DNA of 64,000 nt from Streptomyces parvulus (GTDB lineage Bacteria > Actinomycetota > Actinomycetes > Streptomycetales > Streptomycetaceae): assembly GCF_014648855.1 (NCBI RefSeq), contig NZ_BMRX01000007.1:124001-188000 (forward strand), read 5' to 3'. The translations under genes and the position numbers were made by a program. Shown in pieces: positions 1-8,923 of this stretch. Within the stretch, counting starts at the first letter, position 1. Every line of letters begins with the position of its first letter. The notes beneath the pieces were generated by a model. It was not told the DNA's origin. It made no database searches and saw only the letters and a program-made list of their open reading frames with translations.

Positions 1-816
1 ACGCCCGGCACCGCCCCCGCCGCCCAGGGCGTGGGCCCGCTGCTGCGGGCCTGGCGGGAGCGGCGGCGGGTCAGCCAGCTGGAGCTGGCGCTGCGCGCCG
101 ACTCCTCCGCCCGGCACATCAGCTTCGTCGAGACGGGCCGCTCCCGGCCGAGCGAGGAGATGGTGCTCCGCCTCGCCGAGCACCTGGACGTGCCGGTGCG
201 CGAACGCAACGCCCTGCTGCTCGCCGCCGGATACGCCCCGCACTACCCGGAGACCCCGCTGGACGACCCCGCGCTGGGCGCCCTGCGCGAGGGCATGGAG
301 CGGCTGATCCGGGGTTACGAGCCGTATCCGGCGCTCGTCGTGGACGGCACGTACCGGGTGCTGGCCGCCAACCGGGGGATCGCGATGCTGCTGGACGGGG
401 TCGCCGAGCACCTGCTCGCGCCGCCGCTCAACGCGATGCGGCTCACCCTGCACCCGGAGGGCCTGGCACCGCGCATCCGCAACCTGCGCGAGTGGCGCGG
501 TCACCTGCTGGACCAGATGGAGCGGCAGATCGCCCTCCAGCGCTCCGAGCCGCTGCGCGCGCTGTACGACGAGGTGGCCGCCTACCCCGTGCCCGGCCCT
601 CCGCCGGACACCGCGCCGGACCTGGAGGCGGACGGGCCGGTGCCGTACTTCGCGCTGCCCATGCGCATCGAACACGAGGGGCGGACCCTGTCGTTCATCT
701 CGTCCATCTCCACCTTCAACACCCCGATGGACGTGACCGTGGCCGAGCTGGCCATCGAGACGCTGCTGCCGGCCGACCCGGCGACCGCCAAGTACCTGCA
801 CACGCTGCTGTCCTGA
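1..816 (+). CDS. MmyB-type helix-turn-helix transcriptional regulator (5' end cut by window edge)
   Basis: The reading frame is open from base 1, so the start codon probably lies just outside the window; the GTG at 31 is the first in-frame start visible. Residues 1-60 (counted from that GTG) form an XRE/Cro-type HTH with VSQLELA and the recognition stretch SARHISFVETGRSRPS. The remaining ~200 residues match the MmyB-like ligand-binding domain, a PAS-like fold seen in many actinomycete regulators. These proteins usually control a neighbouring oxidoreductase or biosynthetic gene; the target is probably left of the window. Family assignment is firm, ligand and target unknown. Confidence 0.9.
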   Translation, partial: TPGTAPAAQGVGPLLRAWRERRRVSQLELALRADSSARHISFVETGRSRPSEEMVLRLAEHLDVPVRERNALLLAAGYAPHYPETPLDDPALGALREGMERLIRGYEPYPALVVDGTYRVLAANRGIAMLLDGVAEHLLAPPLNAMRLTLHPEGLAPRIRNLREWRGHLLDQMERQIALQRSEPLRALYDEVAAYPVPGPPPDTAPDLEADGPVPYFALPMRIEHEGRTLSFISSISTFNTPMDVTVAELAIETLLPADPATAKYLHTLLS

Positions 817-903
817 CGAGGTTGATCGCGAACACCCCTTGTGGGGCGGGCGGGGTGCCGTGGCAGACTGCGGTGTGACCTGGGGGCGTTGGGGAGGCGG
901 GGC

Positions 904-1767
904 GTGAGCGAGCGACGGGCCGCACCCACCGTGGGCCAGGTGGTCCTCGGCAGGCGGCTGCAGGAGCTGCGGGAGGCCGCGGGCCTCAGGCGCGACGAGG
1001 CCGCCAAGGTGCTCCGGGTGGCCCCGGCCACGGTGCGGCGCATGGAGGCGGCCGAGGTCGCCCTGAAAATACCGTACGTCCAGATCCTGCTGACGACGTA
1101 CGGAGTCCCCGCCGACGAGGTCTCCGCGTTCGTGACCCTCGCCGAGGAGGCCAACCAGCCGGGCTGGTGGCAGCGGTACCACGACGTGCTGCCGGACTGG
1201 TTCAGCATGTACGTGAGCCTGGAGGGCGCCGCCCGGATGGTCCGCTCCTACGAGCCGCACTTCGTGCCGGGGCTGCTCCAGACCGAGGACTACGCCCGCT
1301 CGGTCCTGGAGGCCGGGACCATCGGCAACGCCGGCGGGGACGCCGTCGAGCGGCACGTGTCCCTGCGGATGGAGCGGCAGCGGCTGCTGGAGCGTCCGGA
1401 CCCGCCGCACCTGTGGGTGGTGATGGACGAGACGGTGCTGCGCCGCCCGGTCAGCGTGCACGGCCGGGTGATGCGCGAACAGCTGGACAAGCTCCTGGAA
1501 TTCGCCACCCACGACCGGGTGACGCTCCAGGTCGCCGAGTTCGAGGACGGACCGCACCCGGGGACGTACGCGCCCTTCACGCTGTTCCGGTTCGCGGAGC
1601 CGGAGCTGCCCGACATGGTCTTCACCGAGTACCTGACGGGCGCCCTGTACCTGGACTCCCGGGCCGAGGTCTCCGCGCACCTGGAGGTCCTGGACCACAT
1701 GACGGCGCGCGCCGCCTCGACCCTGCGCACCGAGAAGGTCCTGCGCGAGTACCGCGAGAACTACTGA
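904..1767 (+). CDS. DUF5753 helix-turn-helix regulator
   Basis: A 287-residue protein starting at GTG 904, chosen because a GGGGAGGCGGGG ribosome binding site lies directly upstream and because residues upstream of it look like read-through of non-coding DNA. Residues 10-65 are an XRE-type HTH (VGQVVLGRRLQELREAAGL). From about residue 85 comes the DUF5753 (Scr1-like) domain, with the family hallmark YEPHFVPGLLQTEDYARS. Such regulators are abundant in Streptomyces and are often next to a short DUF397 partner gene. No DUF397 gene follows here: the next gene is narG, 143 bases on. Whether it regulates nar is unknown. Confidence 0.93.
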   Translation: MSERRAAPTVGQVVLGRRLQELREAAGLRRDEAAKVLRVAPATVRRMEAAEVALKIPYVQILLTTYGVPADEVSAFVTLAEEANQPGWWQRYHDVLPDWFSMYVSLEGAARMVRSYEPHFVPGLLQTEDYARSVLEAGTIGNAGGDAVERHVSLRMERQRLLERPDPPHLWVVMDETVLRRPVSVHGRVMREQLDKLLEFATHDRVTLQVAEFEDGPHPGTYAPFTLFRFAEPELPDMVFTEYLTGALYLDSRAEVSAHLEVLDHMTARAASTLRTEKVLREYRENY

Positions 1768-1806
1768 CCCGGCGGACGGTCGCTCCCGCCTTCCCGGCCC
1801 GGCCCG

Positions 1807-1842
1807 GTCCGGGCGCCGGACGGCCGCACTGACCCGTACGGG
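1807..1842. promoter_or_regulatory. Inverted repeats in the narG upstream region
   Basis: Two short dyads sit between the DUF5753 gene and narG: GTCCGG-GCG-CCGGAC (1807-1821) and the perfect 10-base palindrome CCCGTACGGG (1833-1842). The first could end the upstream transcript; the second could be an operator for nar. Both are short and GC-rich, so chance is possible in DNA of this composition. Confidence 0.3.
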
Positions 1843-1910
1843 CCCCGCGAACGGGTGCGCTCCCCTGTCCGCCCCTAGGTTCGGGAACCAGGGCCAGCAA
1901 GGGAGCGCAC

Positions 1911-4900
1911 GTGACCGACACGCGGACACCGCCCACCGAGCCGGGCGCGGCGCTGCTGCGCGCCGGGCGGTTCTTCCGGCCGGGCACCGCCGCACCCGAC
2001 CTGCACAGCATCGGACTGGTCGGCGGCCGGGAGGCGGACGCCTTCTACCGGGACCGCTGGAGCCACGACAAGGTCGTCACCTCGACGCACGGCGTGAACT
2101 GCACGGGCTCGTGCCGCTGGAACGTGTTCGTCAAGGACGGCATCATCACCTGGGAGACCCAGGCCACGGACTACCCGTCGGTCGGCCCGGACCGCCCCGA
2201 GTACGAGCCGCGCGGCTGCCCCCGGGGAGCAGCGTTCTCCTGGTACACGTACTCGCCGACCCGGGTGCGCTACCCGTACGTGCGCGGGGTGCTCCTGGAG
2301 ATGTACCGGGAGGCGAAGGCGCGGCTGACCGACCCGGTGCTCGCCTGGGCGGACATCCAGGGCGACCCGGAGCGCCGGCGGCGCTACCAGCGGGCGCGGG
2401 GCAAGGGCGGGCTGGTCCGCGCCGGCTGGGACGAGGCCGTCGAGATGATCGCCGCCGCCCACGTCCACACCATCCGCGCCCAGGGCCCCGACCGGATCGC
2501 CGGCTTCTCCCCCATCCCCGCGATGTCGATGGTGTCGCACGCGGCGGGCGCCCGCTTCCACTCCCTCATCGGCGCGCCGATGCTCTCGTTCTACGACTGG
2601 TACGCGGACCTGCCCGTGGCGTCCCCGCAGGTCTTCGGCGACCAGACGGACGTGCCGGAGTCGGGCGACTGGTGGGACGCGGCGTACCTGATCATGTGGG
2701 GCTCGAACGTGCCGGTGACCCGCACGCCGGACGCGCACTGGATGGCGGAGGCCCGCTACCGGGGCCAGAAGGTCGTGGTGGTCTCGCCCGACTACGCCGA
2801 CAACACCAAGTTCGCCGACCAGTGGCTGCACCCGCACCCGGGCACGGACGCCGCGCTGGCGCTGGCGATGGGGCACGTGGTGCTCAAGGAGTTCTTCGTC
2901 GACCGCGCCACGCCGTTCTTCGACGACTACGTGCGGCGCTTCACCGACCTGCCGTTCCTGGTGACGCTGACCGAGCGGGACGGGGCGTACGTCCCGGCGA
3001 AGTTCCTGCGCGCCGCCGACCTCGGGCAGGGCGGCGAGGACGCCCGCTGGAAGACGGTCGTGCTGGACGAGGGGACGGGCCGCGCGGTCGTCCCGAACGG
3101 CTCGCTGGGCTTCCGCTGGAACGAGGCCGACCGGGGCCGCTGGAACCTCGACCTGGGCGAGGTCCGGCCCCTGCTGAGCCTGCACGGGCACGAGATGGCC
3201 TCGGGTACCGAGGTGCTGCTCCCCCGCTTCGACACCGAGGGCGGCACGCACGGGCAGGGGCGCGGCGACGTCCTGCGGCGGGGTGTCCCCGCGACCCGGC
3301 TGGGCGGGGCGACCGGGCCGCTGGTGACGACGGTGTTCGACCTGATGCTGGCCCAGTACGGGGTGGCGCGGCCCGGGGTGCCGGGCGACTGGCCGGCGTC
3401 GTACGAGGACGCCGGGGCGCCCGGCACCCCGGCCTGGCAGGAGACGCACACCTCGGTCCCGGCGGCGGCCTGTGTGCGCATCGCGCGGGAGTTCGCGCGG
3501 ACCGCGGAGCGGTCCAAGGGCCGCTGCATGATCCTGATGGGCGCGGGCACCAACCACTGGTTCCACTCCGAGACGATCTACCGGACCTTCCTGGCCCTGC
3601 TCCAGCTCACCGGCTGCCAGGGGCGCAACGGCGGCGGCTGGGCGCACTACGTCGGCCAGGAGAAGTGCCGTCCCTCCACCGGCTGGGCGACCCTGGCCGC
3701 GGCGTCGGACTGGTCGCGCCCGCCGCGCCAGATGATCGGCACCGGGTACTGGTACCTCCACACGGACCAGTGGCGCTACGACCGGTTCCGCGCCGACGTG
3801 CTGGCCTCGCCGCTCGGTGAGGGGCGGCTGTCCGGGATGACCGGCGCCGACTGCCTCGCGCTGTCGGCGCGCACGGGGTGGATGCCCTCCTACCCGACCT
3901 TCGACCGCAACCCGCTGGAGCTGGGCGACGCCGCCGGGGACCCGGTGGCCGACGCGGTGGCGGAACTGCGCGCGGGCACACTGAAGTTCGCGTGCGAGGA
4001 CCCGGACGCCCCGGAGAACTGGCCGCGGATCGTGACCCTGTGGCGGGCCAACCTGCTCGGCTCGTCGGGCAAGGGCGCCGAGTACTTCACCAAGCACCTG
4101 CTGGGCACCCACTCCTCGCTGCGCGCCGAGGAGGCCGCGCCCGGCGAGCGCCCGCGGGACGTGGTCTGGCACGAGGAGGCGCCCGAGGGCAAGCTCGACC
4201 TGCTGCTGTCGCTGGACTTCCGGCACACCTCGTCGACGCTGCTGTCCGACGTGGTGCTCCCGGCGGCCACCTGGTACGAGAAGCACGACCTGTCCAGCAC
4301 CGACATGCACCCCTACGTGCACGCCTTCTCCCCGGCGGTGAGCCCCCCGTGGCAGGCGCGCACCGACTTCGACACGTTCAAGGCGATCGCGGAGAAGCTG
4401 AGCGAGCTGGCCGCCGGGCACCTCGGGGTGCGCAGGGACCTGGTGGCGGCGCCGCTCCAGCACGACACGCCCGGCGAGATCGCCCAGCCGGGAGGGGTGG
4501 TGCGGGACTGGCGGCGCGGGGAGTGCGAACCGGAACCCGGGAAGACCATGCCGAACCTGGTCGTGGTGGAGCGCGACTACACGGCGATCGGGGCGAAGTT
4601 CGCGGCCCTCGGCCCGCTGGTGGAGACCAAGGGGCTGCCCGCCAAGGGCATCACCCTGAAGCCGGACGAGGAGGTGGAGCGGCTGCGGCGGACGAACGGC
4701 CCGGTGCGCGGCGGCCCCGCCGACGGACGCCCGGCGCTGGACACCGCGGTCAAGGCCGCCGACACCATCCTCGCCCTCTCCGGCACGACCAACGGCCGCC
4801 TGGCCACCCAGGGCTTCCGCACGCTGGAGGCGAGGACCGGGCAGGAGATGGCGCACCTGGCCGCCGAGCACGAGGGCAAGCGGATCACGTACGCGGACAC

Positions 4901-5606
4901 CCAGGCGGCACCCGTGCCGGTGATCACCTCTCCCGAGTGGTCGGGCAGCGAGGCCGGCGGGCGGCGGTACACGGCGTTCACCCTGAACACCGAGCACCTC
5001 AAGCCCTGGCACACCCTCACCGGCCGGCAGCACTTCTTCCTGGACCACGACTGGATGCACGAGCTGGGCGAGGCGCTGCCGGTGTACCGGCCGCCGCTGG
5101 ACATGAACCGGTTGTTCGGGGAGCCGCGGCTCGGTCCGGACGGCCACCGCGAGGTGACGGTCCGCTACCTGACCCCGCACAACAAGTGGTCCATCCACTC
5201 CGAGTACCAGGACAACCTGTTCATGCTGGCGCTGTCCCGGGGCGGCCAGTGCGTCTGGATGTCGCCGCAGGACGCGGACGCCATCGGGGTCGCGGACGAC
5301 GACTGGATCGAGGCGGTCAACCGCAACGGCGTGGTGGTGGCCCGCGCGATCGTCTCGCACCGCATGCCGCCCGGCACCGTCTACATGCACCACGCGCAGG
5401 AGCGCACGGTCAACGTGCCGCTCGCGGAGACCACCGGCAAGCGCGGCGGCGTCCACAACTCGCTGACCCGGCTGCTGCTCAAGCCGACCCATCTCATCGG
5501 CGGCTACGCCCAGTTGTCCTGGGCGTTCAACTACCTCGGCCCGACGGGCAACCAGCGCGACGAGGTGACGGTCATCCGCCGCCGCAGCCAGGAGGTCGAG
5601 TACTGA
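1911..5606 (+). CDS. narG: Respiratory nitrate reductase alpha subunit NarG
   Basis: A 1231-residue molybdenum-bisMGD catalytic subunit that reduces nitrate to nitrite on the cytoplasmic face of the membrane. The FS0 iron-sulfur ligands are visible as H60, C64, C68 and C103, with the same spacing as in E. coli NarG, and the molybdenum ligand as the Asp of SFYDWYADLP (about D229). The length is typical. The N terminus has LLRAGRFFRPG, reminiscent of the vestigial Tat-like segment of NarG proteins. GTG 1911 is preceded by AAGGGAG with a 5-base gap. It is first gene of narGHJI and overlaps narH by one base (TGATG). No nitrate/nitrite transporter gene is adjacent. Confidence 0.98.
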   Translation: MTDTRTPPTEPGAALLRAGRFFRPGTAAPDLHSIGLVGGREADAFYRDRWSHDKVVTSTHGVNCTGSCRWNVFVKDGIITWETQATDYPSVGPDRPEYEPRGCPRGAAFSWYTYSPTRVRYPYVRGVLLEMYREAKARLTDPVLAWADIQGDPERRRRYQRARGKGGLVRAGWDEAVEMIAAAHVHTIRAQGPDRIAGFSPIPAMSMVSHAAGARFHSLIGAPMLSFYDWYADLPVASPQVFGDQTDVPESGDWWDAAYLIMWGSNVPVTRTPDAHWMAEARYRGQKVVVVSPDYADNTKFADQWLHPHPGTDAALALAMGHVVLKEFFVDRATPFFDDYVRRFTDLPFLVTLTERDGAYVPAKFLRAADLGQGGEDARWKTVVLDEGTGRAVVPNGSLGFRWNEADRGRWNLDLGEVRPLLSLHGHEMASGTEVLLPRFDTEGGTHGQGRGDVLRRGVPATRLGGATGPLVTTVFDLMLAQYGVARPGVPGDWPASYEDAGAPGTPAWQETHTSVPAAACVRIAREFARTAERSKGRCMILMGAGTNHWFHSETIYRTFLALLQLTGCQGRNGGGWAHYVGQEKCRPSTGWATLAAASDWSRPPRQMIGTGYWYLHTDQWRYDRFRADVLASPLGEGRLSGMTGADCLALSARTGWMPSYPTFDRNPLELGDAAGDPVADAVAELRAGTLKFACEDPDAPENWPRIVTLWRANLLGSSGKGAEYFTKHLLGTHSSLRAEEAAPGERPRDVVWHEEAPEGKLDLLLSLDFRHTSSTLLSDVVLPAATWYEKHDLSSTDMHPYVHAFSPAVSPPWQARTDFDTFKAIAEKLSELAAGHLGVRRDLVAAPLQHDTPGEIAQPGGVVRDWRRGECEPEPGKTMPNLVVVERDYTAIGAKFAALGPLVETKGLPAKGITLKPDEEVERLRRTNGPVRGGPADGRPALDTAVKAADTILALSGTTNGRLATQGFRTLEARTGQEMAHLAAEHEGKRITYADTQAAPVPVITSPEWSGSEAGGRRYTAFTLNTEHLKPWHTLTGRQHFFLDHDWMHELGEALPVYRPPLDMNRLFGEPRLGPDGHREVTVRYLTPHNKWSIHSEYQDNLFMLALSRGGQCVWMSPQDADAIGVADDDWIEAVNRNGVVVARAIVSHRMPPGTVYMHHAQERTVNVPLAETTGKRGGVHNSLTRLLLKPTHLIGGYAQLSWAFNYLGPTGNQRDEVTVIRRRSQEVEY

Positions 5607-7201
5607 TGCGCCCGATGGCCCAGATCGCGATGGTCATGAACCTCGACAAGTGCATCGGCTGCCACACCTGCTCGGTCACCTGCAAGCAGGCGTGGACCAA
5701 CCGGCGGGGCATGGAGTACGTCTGGTTCAACAACGTCGAGACCCGCCCGGGACAGGGCTACCCGCGCCGCTACGAGGACCAGGAGCGCTGGCGCGGCGGC
5801 TGGGAGCTGAACCGGCGCGGCGCGCTGAAACTGAAGGCGGGCGGCCGGATCAGGAAGCTCGCCGGGATCTTCTCCAACCCGAAGCTGCCGGAGATCAAGG
5901 GCTACTACGAGCCCTGGACGTACGACTACAAGAACCTCACCGACGCCCCGCTCGGCGACGACTACCCGGTCGCCCGGCCCGTCTCGCAGCTCGACGGCAA
6001 GCCGATGAAGATCGGCTGGTCCTCGAACTGGGACGACGACCTGGGAGGCGCGCCCGCCTACGGCGACCTGGACCCGATGGTGGAGCGGACCCGCCAACAG
6101 GCCTCGGACAAGGTGCGGTTCGCGTACGAAGAGACGTTCATGTTCTACCTTCCGCGCATCTGCGAGCACTGCCTCAATCCGTCGTGCGTGGCGTCCTGCC
6201 CGTCCGGGGCGATGTACAAGCGCTCGGAGGACGGCATCGTCCTCGTCGACCAGGACCGCTGCCGGGGCTGGCGGATGTGTGTGACCGGCTGCCCGTACAA
6301 GAAGGTGTACTTCAACCACCGCACCGGCAAGGCGGAGAAGTGCACCTTCTGCTACCCACGCATCGAGATCGGGCAGCCGACGGTCTGCTCGGAGACCTGC
6401 GTGGGGCGGCTGCGGTACCTGGGGGTGGTCCTGTACGACGCCGACAAGGTGACCGAGGCCGCCGAGACGCCGAACGAACAGGACCTGTACGAGGCCCAGT
6501 TGGGGCTCTTCCTCGACCCGGAGGACCCGGCGGTGCGACGGGCGGCCGAGGAGGCGGGGATCCCGTTCGACTGGATCGAGGCGGCCCGGCGCTCCCCCGT
6601 GCACGCCCTGGTCAGCAGGTACCGGGTGGCGCTCCCGCTGCATCCGGAGTACCGGACGATGCCGATGGTCTGGTACATCCCGCCGCTGTCGCCGGTGGTG
6701 GACGCGCTGACGGAGACCGGGCACGACGGTGAGGACGCGGACAACCTCTTCGGCGCCATCGACACCCTGCGCATCCCGCTGGAGTACCTGGCGGAGCTGT
6801 TCACCGCGGGGGACGTGGGCCCGGTGCGGGCGTCGCTGGAGAAGCTGGCCGCGATGCGCGCCCACATGCGCTCGGTCAACCTCGGCGAGGACCCGGACCC
6901 GGCGGTCTGCGCGGGCGTCGGCATGCGGCCCGAGGAGATCCACGAGATGTACCGGCTGCTGGCGCTCGCCAAGTACGAGGAGCGGTACGTGATCCCGACG
7001 GCGGCCGTGGGGGACGCGCACCGGCTGGAGGCGTCGGCGCTGCCGGACACCTGCAGCCTGGACACCGAGGGCGGGCCCGGCATGGGCGGCGACGGGCCGT
7101 TCGGCCAGGACTCGGGACGCCGGATGCTGCCGCTGGTGCCGGTGGAGAACTTCCACATCCTGCGCAGACGGCAGACCGCGGACGACGAGAGGGAGGCCTG
7201 A
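5606..7201 (+). CDS. narH: Nitrate reductase beta subunit NarH
   Basis: A 531-residue iron-sulfur electron-transfer subunit carrying electrons from NarI to NarG. Four cysteine clusters are visible: CIGCHTCSVTC (C16, C19, C22, C26), CEHCLNPSCVASCP, CRGWRMCVTGCP, and CTFCYPRIEIGQPTVCSETC. The Trp in place of a Cys in the third cluster is the normal NarH feature that marks the [3Fe-4S] site. ATG 5606 overlaps the narG stop by one base, which implies translational coupling. Four bases separate its stop from narJ. Length and motifs are standard; no anomaly. Confidence 0.98.
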   Translation: MRPMAQIAMVMNLDKCIGCHTCSVTCKQAWTNRRGMEYVWFNNVETRPGQGYPRRYEDQERWRGGWELNRRGALKLKAGGRIRKLAGIFSNPKLPEIKGYYEPWTYDYKNLTDAPLGDDYPVARPVSQLDGKPMKIGWSSNWDDDLGGAPAYGDLDPMVERTRQQASDKVRFAYEETFMFYLPRICEHCLNPSCVASCPSGAMYKRSEDGIVLVDQDRCRGWRMCVTGCPYKKVYFNHRTGKAEKCTFCYPRIEIGQPTVCSETCVGRLRYLGVVLYDADKVTEAAETPNEQDLYEAQLGLFLDPEDPAVRRAAEEAGIPFDWIEAARRSPVHALVSRYRVALPLHPEYRTMPMVWYIPPLSPVVDALTETGHDGEDADNLFGAIDTLRIPLEYLAELFTAGDVGPVRASLEKLAAMRAHMRSVNLGEDPDPAVCAGVGMRPEEIHEMYRLLALAKYEERYVIPTAAVGDAHRLEASALPDTCSLDTEGGPGMGGDGPFGQDSGRRMLPLVPVENFHILRRRQTADDEREA

Positions 7202-7205
7202 TCCC

Positions 7206-7700
7206 ATGCCCGGGTTCGAGGTGCTGTACCAGGCGGCGGCGCTCTGCCTGACCTACCCCGACGACGACTTCCGCGCCCGGCTGCCGCTGCTGCGCGAGGC
7301 GGCCCCGCAGCTGCGCGGATTCACCGACCACGCGGCCGTCACCTCCCACGGCGAACTCCAGGCGCACTACGTGGAGGTCTTCGACTTCAAGAACCGGCAC
7401 AGCCTGTACCTGAGCTGGTGGACCGACGGCGACACCCGCAACCGCGGCATGTCCCTGGTCCGCTTCAAGCAGCTGTACCGCGCCCACGGCCTGGAGTTCA
7501 CCGGCGAGGAGCTGCCGGACTTCCTGCCGGCGGTCCTGGAGTTCGCCTCCCGCACCGGGGACATCGGCATGCTGACCGAGCACCGCGACGCCCTGGACCA
7601 GCTGCGCTCCCGGCTGACCGCGTTCGGCACGCCCTACGCGTGCGTGCTGGACGCCGTGTGCGCCACCCTGCCGCCCGCCCCCACCGGAGCCCGCCGATGA
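7206..7700 (+). CDS. narJ: Nitrate reductase assembly chaperone NarJ
   Basis: A 164-residue cytoplasmic chaperone of the TorD/NarJ family that holds apo-NarGH while the molybdenum cofactor is inserted; it is not part of the final complex. Recognisable family segments are YQAAALCLTYPDDDF at the N terminus, HYVEVFDFKNRHSLYLSWW (residues 54-72), and ELPDFLPAVLEFAS. It is shorter than E. coli NarJ, as usual for actinomycetes. It lies between narH and narI and its stop overlaps the narI start by 4 bases (ATGA). Confidence 0.96.
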   Translation: MPGFEVLYQAAALCLTYPDDDFRARLPLLREAAPQLRGFTDHAAVTSHGELQAHYVEVFDFKNRHSLYLSWWTDGDTRNRGMSLVRFKQLYRAHGLEFTGEELPDFLPAVLEFASRTGDIGMLTEHRDALDQLRSRLTAFGTPYACVLDAVCATLPPAPTGARR

Positions 7701-8419
7701 ACGTCTTCCTCTGGGGTGTCCTGCCCTACGCCGCCTTCGCCCTGCTCGTCGCGGGCCTGGTGTGGCGCCACCGCTACGACCGCTTCGGCTGGACGACCCG
7801 CTCCTCGCAGGTCTACGAGTCCAAGCTGCTGAACATCGCCTCGCCGGTCTTCCACTACGGCATCCTCTTCGTGCTCGTGGGCCACCTGATCGGGCTGTTC
7901 GTCCCGGCGTCCTGGACCGGGGCGGTCGGCGTCAGCGAGCACGCGTACCACCTGTTCTCCCTGTACGGCGGCACCCTGGCCGGGGTCCTCACGGTCGCCG
8001 GGATCGGGATGCTGGTCTACCGGCGGCGCACCAAGGCGCCGGTCTTCCGCGCCACGACGGCCAACGACAAGTTCATGTACGTCTTCCTGCTCGGCGCGAT
8101 CGTGCTGGGCATGATCGCCAAGCTCTCCGACACCTCGGGCGACGGCTACGACTACCGGAGCACCATCGCCCCCTGGTCGCGCAGCCTGTTCACCCTGAAC
8201 CCGAAGGTGGAGCTGATGGAGGGCGTGCCGGTGCTCTACCACGTGCACGCGGTCATCGGCATGATCCTGATCGCCCTGGTCCCCTACACGCGCCTGGTGC
8301 ACATGTTCAGCGCGCCCCTCCAGTACCTGACCCGCCCGTACGTGGTGTACCGGTCGCGCGACCCCAGGCAGCTGGGGCCGCGCCCGGACCGGCGGGGCTG
8401 GGAGCGCACGGGCTCCTAG
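7697..8419 (+). CDS. narI: Nitrate reductase gamma subunit NarI (cytochrome b)
   Basis: A 240-residue membrane diheme cytochrome b that takes electrons from menaquinol and anchors NarGH. About five membrane helices are apparent. Candidate heme ligands H53 and H63 (SPVFHYGILFVLVGHLIG) and H184 and H202 (YHVHAVIG, LVHMF) keep the 10- and 18-residue spacing of the E. coli ligands. ATG 7697 lies in an ATGA overlap with narJ. The operon ends here: the convergent osmC-like gene stops only 5 bases beyond, leaving no room for a separate terminator. Confidence 0.97.
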   Translation: MNVFLWGVLPYAAFALLVAGLVWRHRYDRFGWTTRSSQVYESKLLNIASPVFHYGILFVLVGHLIGLFVPASWTGAVGVSEHAYHLFSLYGGTLAGVLTVAGIGMLVYRRRTKAPVFRATTANDKFMYVFLLGAIVLGMIAKLSDTSGDGYDYRSTIAPWSRSLFTLNPKVELMEGVPVLYHVHAVIGMILIALVPYTRLVHMFSAPLQYLTRPYVVYRSRDPRQLGPRPDRRGWERTGS

Positions 8420-8424
8420 CGGTG

Positions 8425-8850
8425 CTAGGCCAGCTTGGCGGTGAGGGTGATGGTGGTGCCGGTCAGGGCCTGGCTGACCGGGCAGTTCTTCTTGGCGTCC
8501 TCGGCGGCGGCGGTGAACGCCTCCTCGTCGAGGCCGGGGACGGTGCCCTCCACGGTCAGGTGGATGCCCTTGATGCCCTCGCCGGGCTGGAAGGTGACGT
8601 CGGCGGAGGTGGTGAGCCTGGTGGGCGGGGTGCCGGCGCCGGCCAGGCCGTGCGACAGCGCCATGGAGAAGCAGCTGGAGTGGGCGGCGGCGATCAGCTC
8701 CTCGGGGCTGGTCTTGCCGTTCGCCTGCTCGGCGCGCGACGGCCACGACACCGGCTGCTCGCCGATGCCGGACGAGTCGAAGGTGACGACACCGCTGCCC
8801 TCGAGCAGGTTGCCTTCCCAGACGGTGTGTGCGGAGCGCGTGGTTGCCAC
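8425..8850 (-). CDS. OsmC/Ohr family peroxiredoxin
   Basis: A 141-residue OsmC-type thiol peroxidase that reduces organic hydroperoxides. The two redox cysteines are visible at C60 (AAHSSCFSMAL) and C123 (KKNCPVSQAL), with SPEELIAAAHSS typical of the OsmC subgroup. The start was placed at GTG 8850 because GAGAGGAACC lies just upstream; a longer frame reaching 8919 has no such signal. It is the last gene of a minus-strand group, 73 bases after the permease stop, and its 3' end almost meets narI. Confidence 0.93.
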   Translation of the reverse strand: MATTRSAHTVWEGNLLEGSGVVTFDSSGIGEQPVSWPSRAEQANGKTSPEELIAAAHSSCFSMALSHGLAGAGTPPTRLTTSADVTFQPGEGIKGIHLTVEGTVPGLDEEAFTAAAEDAKKNCPVSQALTGTTITLTAKLA

Positions 8851-8923
8851 GGCGGTTCCTCTCGAATTCACTTGCTGGACTGGGGCGGTGGAAGCCCGTG
8901 CCCGGGTTTCCGCCCCCATCCGA

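Noticed and set aside
1875..5492. A 1205-codon open frame opposite narG and other long open frames antiparallel to real genes
   Set aside because: They mirror the high third-position GC of the real genes, contain Arg/His/Gln-rich nonsense, have no family motifs, and lack ribosome binding sites.
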